DNA of 8,988 bases from an uncultured Mycoplasmataceae bacterium. Lineage in GTDB: Bacteria > Bacillota_I > Bacilli_A > Mycoplasmatales > Mycoplasmoidaceae. Below, in pieces: positions 7,987 to 8,988 of this stretch; position 1 is the first letter of the stretch; every line of letters begins with the position of its first letter. Position numbers and translations under genes: made by a program. The notes under the pieces were generated by a model. It did no database searches. It saw only the letters and a program-made list of their open reading frames with translations, and was not told the DNA's origin. The stretch spans positions 1-8,988 of the forward strand of contig CASGBP010000048.1 in the NCBI GenBank assembly GCA_949299825.1, given 5' to 3'.

Positions 7987-8703
7987 TTATTTTCCCTTTT
8001 TGTTAACTCTTGAATTAACCATTTTATTTAAACCTTTTCTTGCAGCAATCTGATCTGCTTCCTTAAAATTATTTGCTCTACCTTCACCAAAGAAAAATTC
8101 ATTACCAACAGCGTCCTTACAATACAACCTACTTATTTTAACCTTACCATCTTTATGTTTATAAATTGGTTGGAATTGATTTGAGGCTTGAATTAATTCT
8201 TGAAATTGAGTTTTGTAATCCTTATTTGTATCTAATAAATCTTTCTCATAATATTTTATAATAGTTTCATTTAATAATTTAGAAACTTTTTTAATTCCTT
8301 GATCTTGAGCAATTGCTCCTACAAAGGCTTCAAAGATATCCTCATATATTCTATTTGAAATATTTTCAATTTTAAAACTATTTCCAAAAAAAATTAACTC
8401 ATCCAATTTTATCTCTTTACAAGCTCTCATTAAAGTAGTTCCTTTTACAATCGATGATCTTAATCTAGACATTTCTCCTTCGGTCATTATTGGCTTTCTA
8501 CTATATAAATAATTTCCTACCACTCACTGTATTGCCGAATCACCCAAAAATTCTAATCTTTCATAATTATATTTTAATGATTTCTCATTTGCATATGACG
8601 CATGAGTTAGTGCTTCTTGATAAATTGAATATGATTTAGGATTTGGGATACCACACTTATTAAGTATTTTCAATAAATTAGTTTTTCATTCTCTTTGATT
8701 CAT
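7987..8703 (-). CDS. rnc: Ribonuclease III
   Basis: RNase III cuts double-stranded RNA and releases 16S and 23S rRNA precursors. The product has 238 residues. TGA at 8688-8686 (W6) and 8526-8524 (W60) are read as Trp; without them the catalytic signature would be lost. That signature, YERLEFLGDSAI (47-58), holds Glu48, Glu51 and the metal ligand Asp55. The second acidic pair, Asp122 and Glu125, lies in EDIFEAFVGAI. The double-stranded RNA-binding domain starts near DYKTQFQELIQ and ends with FKEADQIAARKGL. It is divergent: the usual GPxH loop reads GKVK, and the KKxAEQ helix start reads FKEADQ. The ATG at 8703 lies inside plsX (26-nt overlap), so translation is probably coupled; the ribosome binding site (GAAG) is weak. 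In Bacillus acpP precedes rnc, but here plsX does so directly. Confidence 0.95.
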
Positions 8704-8988
8704 TTTTAACTTCTTTCTTAATAGTATCTATTATTTTGTATTCTATAGATTCCTTCAACATTCTTAATGAACTATAAAATTGTTTATAATCAGCAGATCC
8801 ATGAGTTTTAACAGCTATTTCTTTTAAACCAATTACAAATGCTCCTGCATTATTTTTGTAATCAAATTTTTTCTTAACCTTTAAAAGATAAGGGGCAACA
8901 AAGGGAAATAACAATCAATGATGAGGTTTTTTATAGTATGCTAACATGTCTTTAAAAATGGATTTTGATGTACCTTCTAAAGTCTTTA
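8678..8988 (-). CDS. plsX: Phosphate acyltransferase PlsX (C-terminal third, 5' end outside window)
   Basis: PlsX converts acyl-ACP (or fatty acid-derived acyl donors) to acyl-phosphate for the PlsY step of phosphatidic acid synthesis. Only the last 103 complete codons are in the window; the full protein is about 330 residues. The TGA at 8917-8915 is Trp. Family features are the KTLEGTSKSIF segment at the edge of the window, KKKFDYKNNAGAFVIGLKEIAVKTHGSADYK (matching the DYxxxGGAxLxG ... VVKAHGSSD region of homologues), and a helical tail ending ESKRMKN. Here the GGA is reduced to AGA and HGSS to HGSA. The stop lies 26 nt inside rnc. fabD, fabG and acpP, which separate plsX from rnc in Bacillus, are absent from this position. 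This fits a scavenger of host fatty acids, though acpP may lie elsewhere. Confidence 0.9.

Overview
The window is strongly AT-rich DNA from a mollicute that reads UGA as tryptophan (genetic code 4). Six of the seven essentially complete proteins, and both partial ones, carry in-frame TGA codons. I count 13 Trp codons and all are TGA, none TGG. Rejoined through these TGAs, every gene becomes a normal full-length family member. The plsX-rnc-smc-ftsY-ylxM order and 980-residue SMC suggest the Spiroplasma/Entomoplasma/M. mycoides lineage rather than the M. pneumoniae group; this placement is inference from gene order, not from a tree.

Plus strand, 1-1673: the C-terminal end of a surface protein anchored by one transmembrane helix, followed 23 nt later by glyA (serine hydroxymethyltransferase). 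Two TATAAT hexamers sit between them and may give glyA its own promoter. An 18-nt gap with a weak hairpin separates glyA from the convergent minus-strand genes.

Minus strand, 8988 down to 1692, in transcription order: plsX (3' part, phospholipid synthesis), rnc (RNase III), smc (chromosome condensation), ftsY (SRP receptor GTPase), ylxM (HTH protein linked to SRP), a HAD-fold protein that has lost most of its catalytic residues, and metK (S-adenosylmethionine synthetase). plsX/rnc, smc/ftsY and ftsY/ylxM overlap and rnc-smc are 13 nt apart, so plsX to ylxM looks like one translationally coupled operon. It is a reduced form of the Firmicutes plsX-fabD-fabG-acpP-rnc-smc-ftsY-ylxM-ffh cluster. 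A 94-nt gap with a promoter-like sequence precedes the HAD-like gene and a 68-nt gap with another precedes metK, so these two may be separate or internally promoted units.

Most of the window is ordinary housekeeping sequence. The most interesting object is the HAD-like gene at 2897-3583: it has the length and layout of beta-phosphoglucomutase-type enzymes, but the second motif I Asp, the motif III Lys and the motif IV acidic pair are all replaced. It looks like a conserved-fold pseudoenzyme of unknown role between ylxM and metK, in the place where ffh is often found. No RNA genes, insertion sequences, CRISPR arrays or long repeats were seen, and no gene-free stretch exceeds 100 nt.
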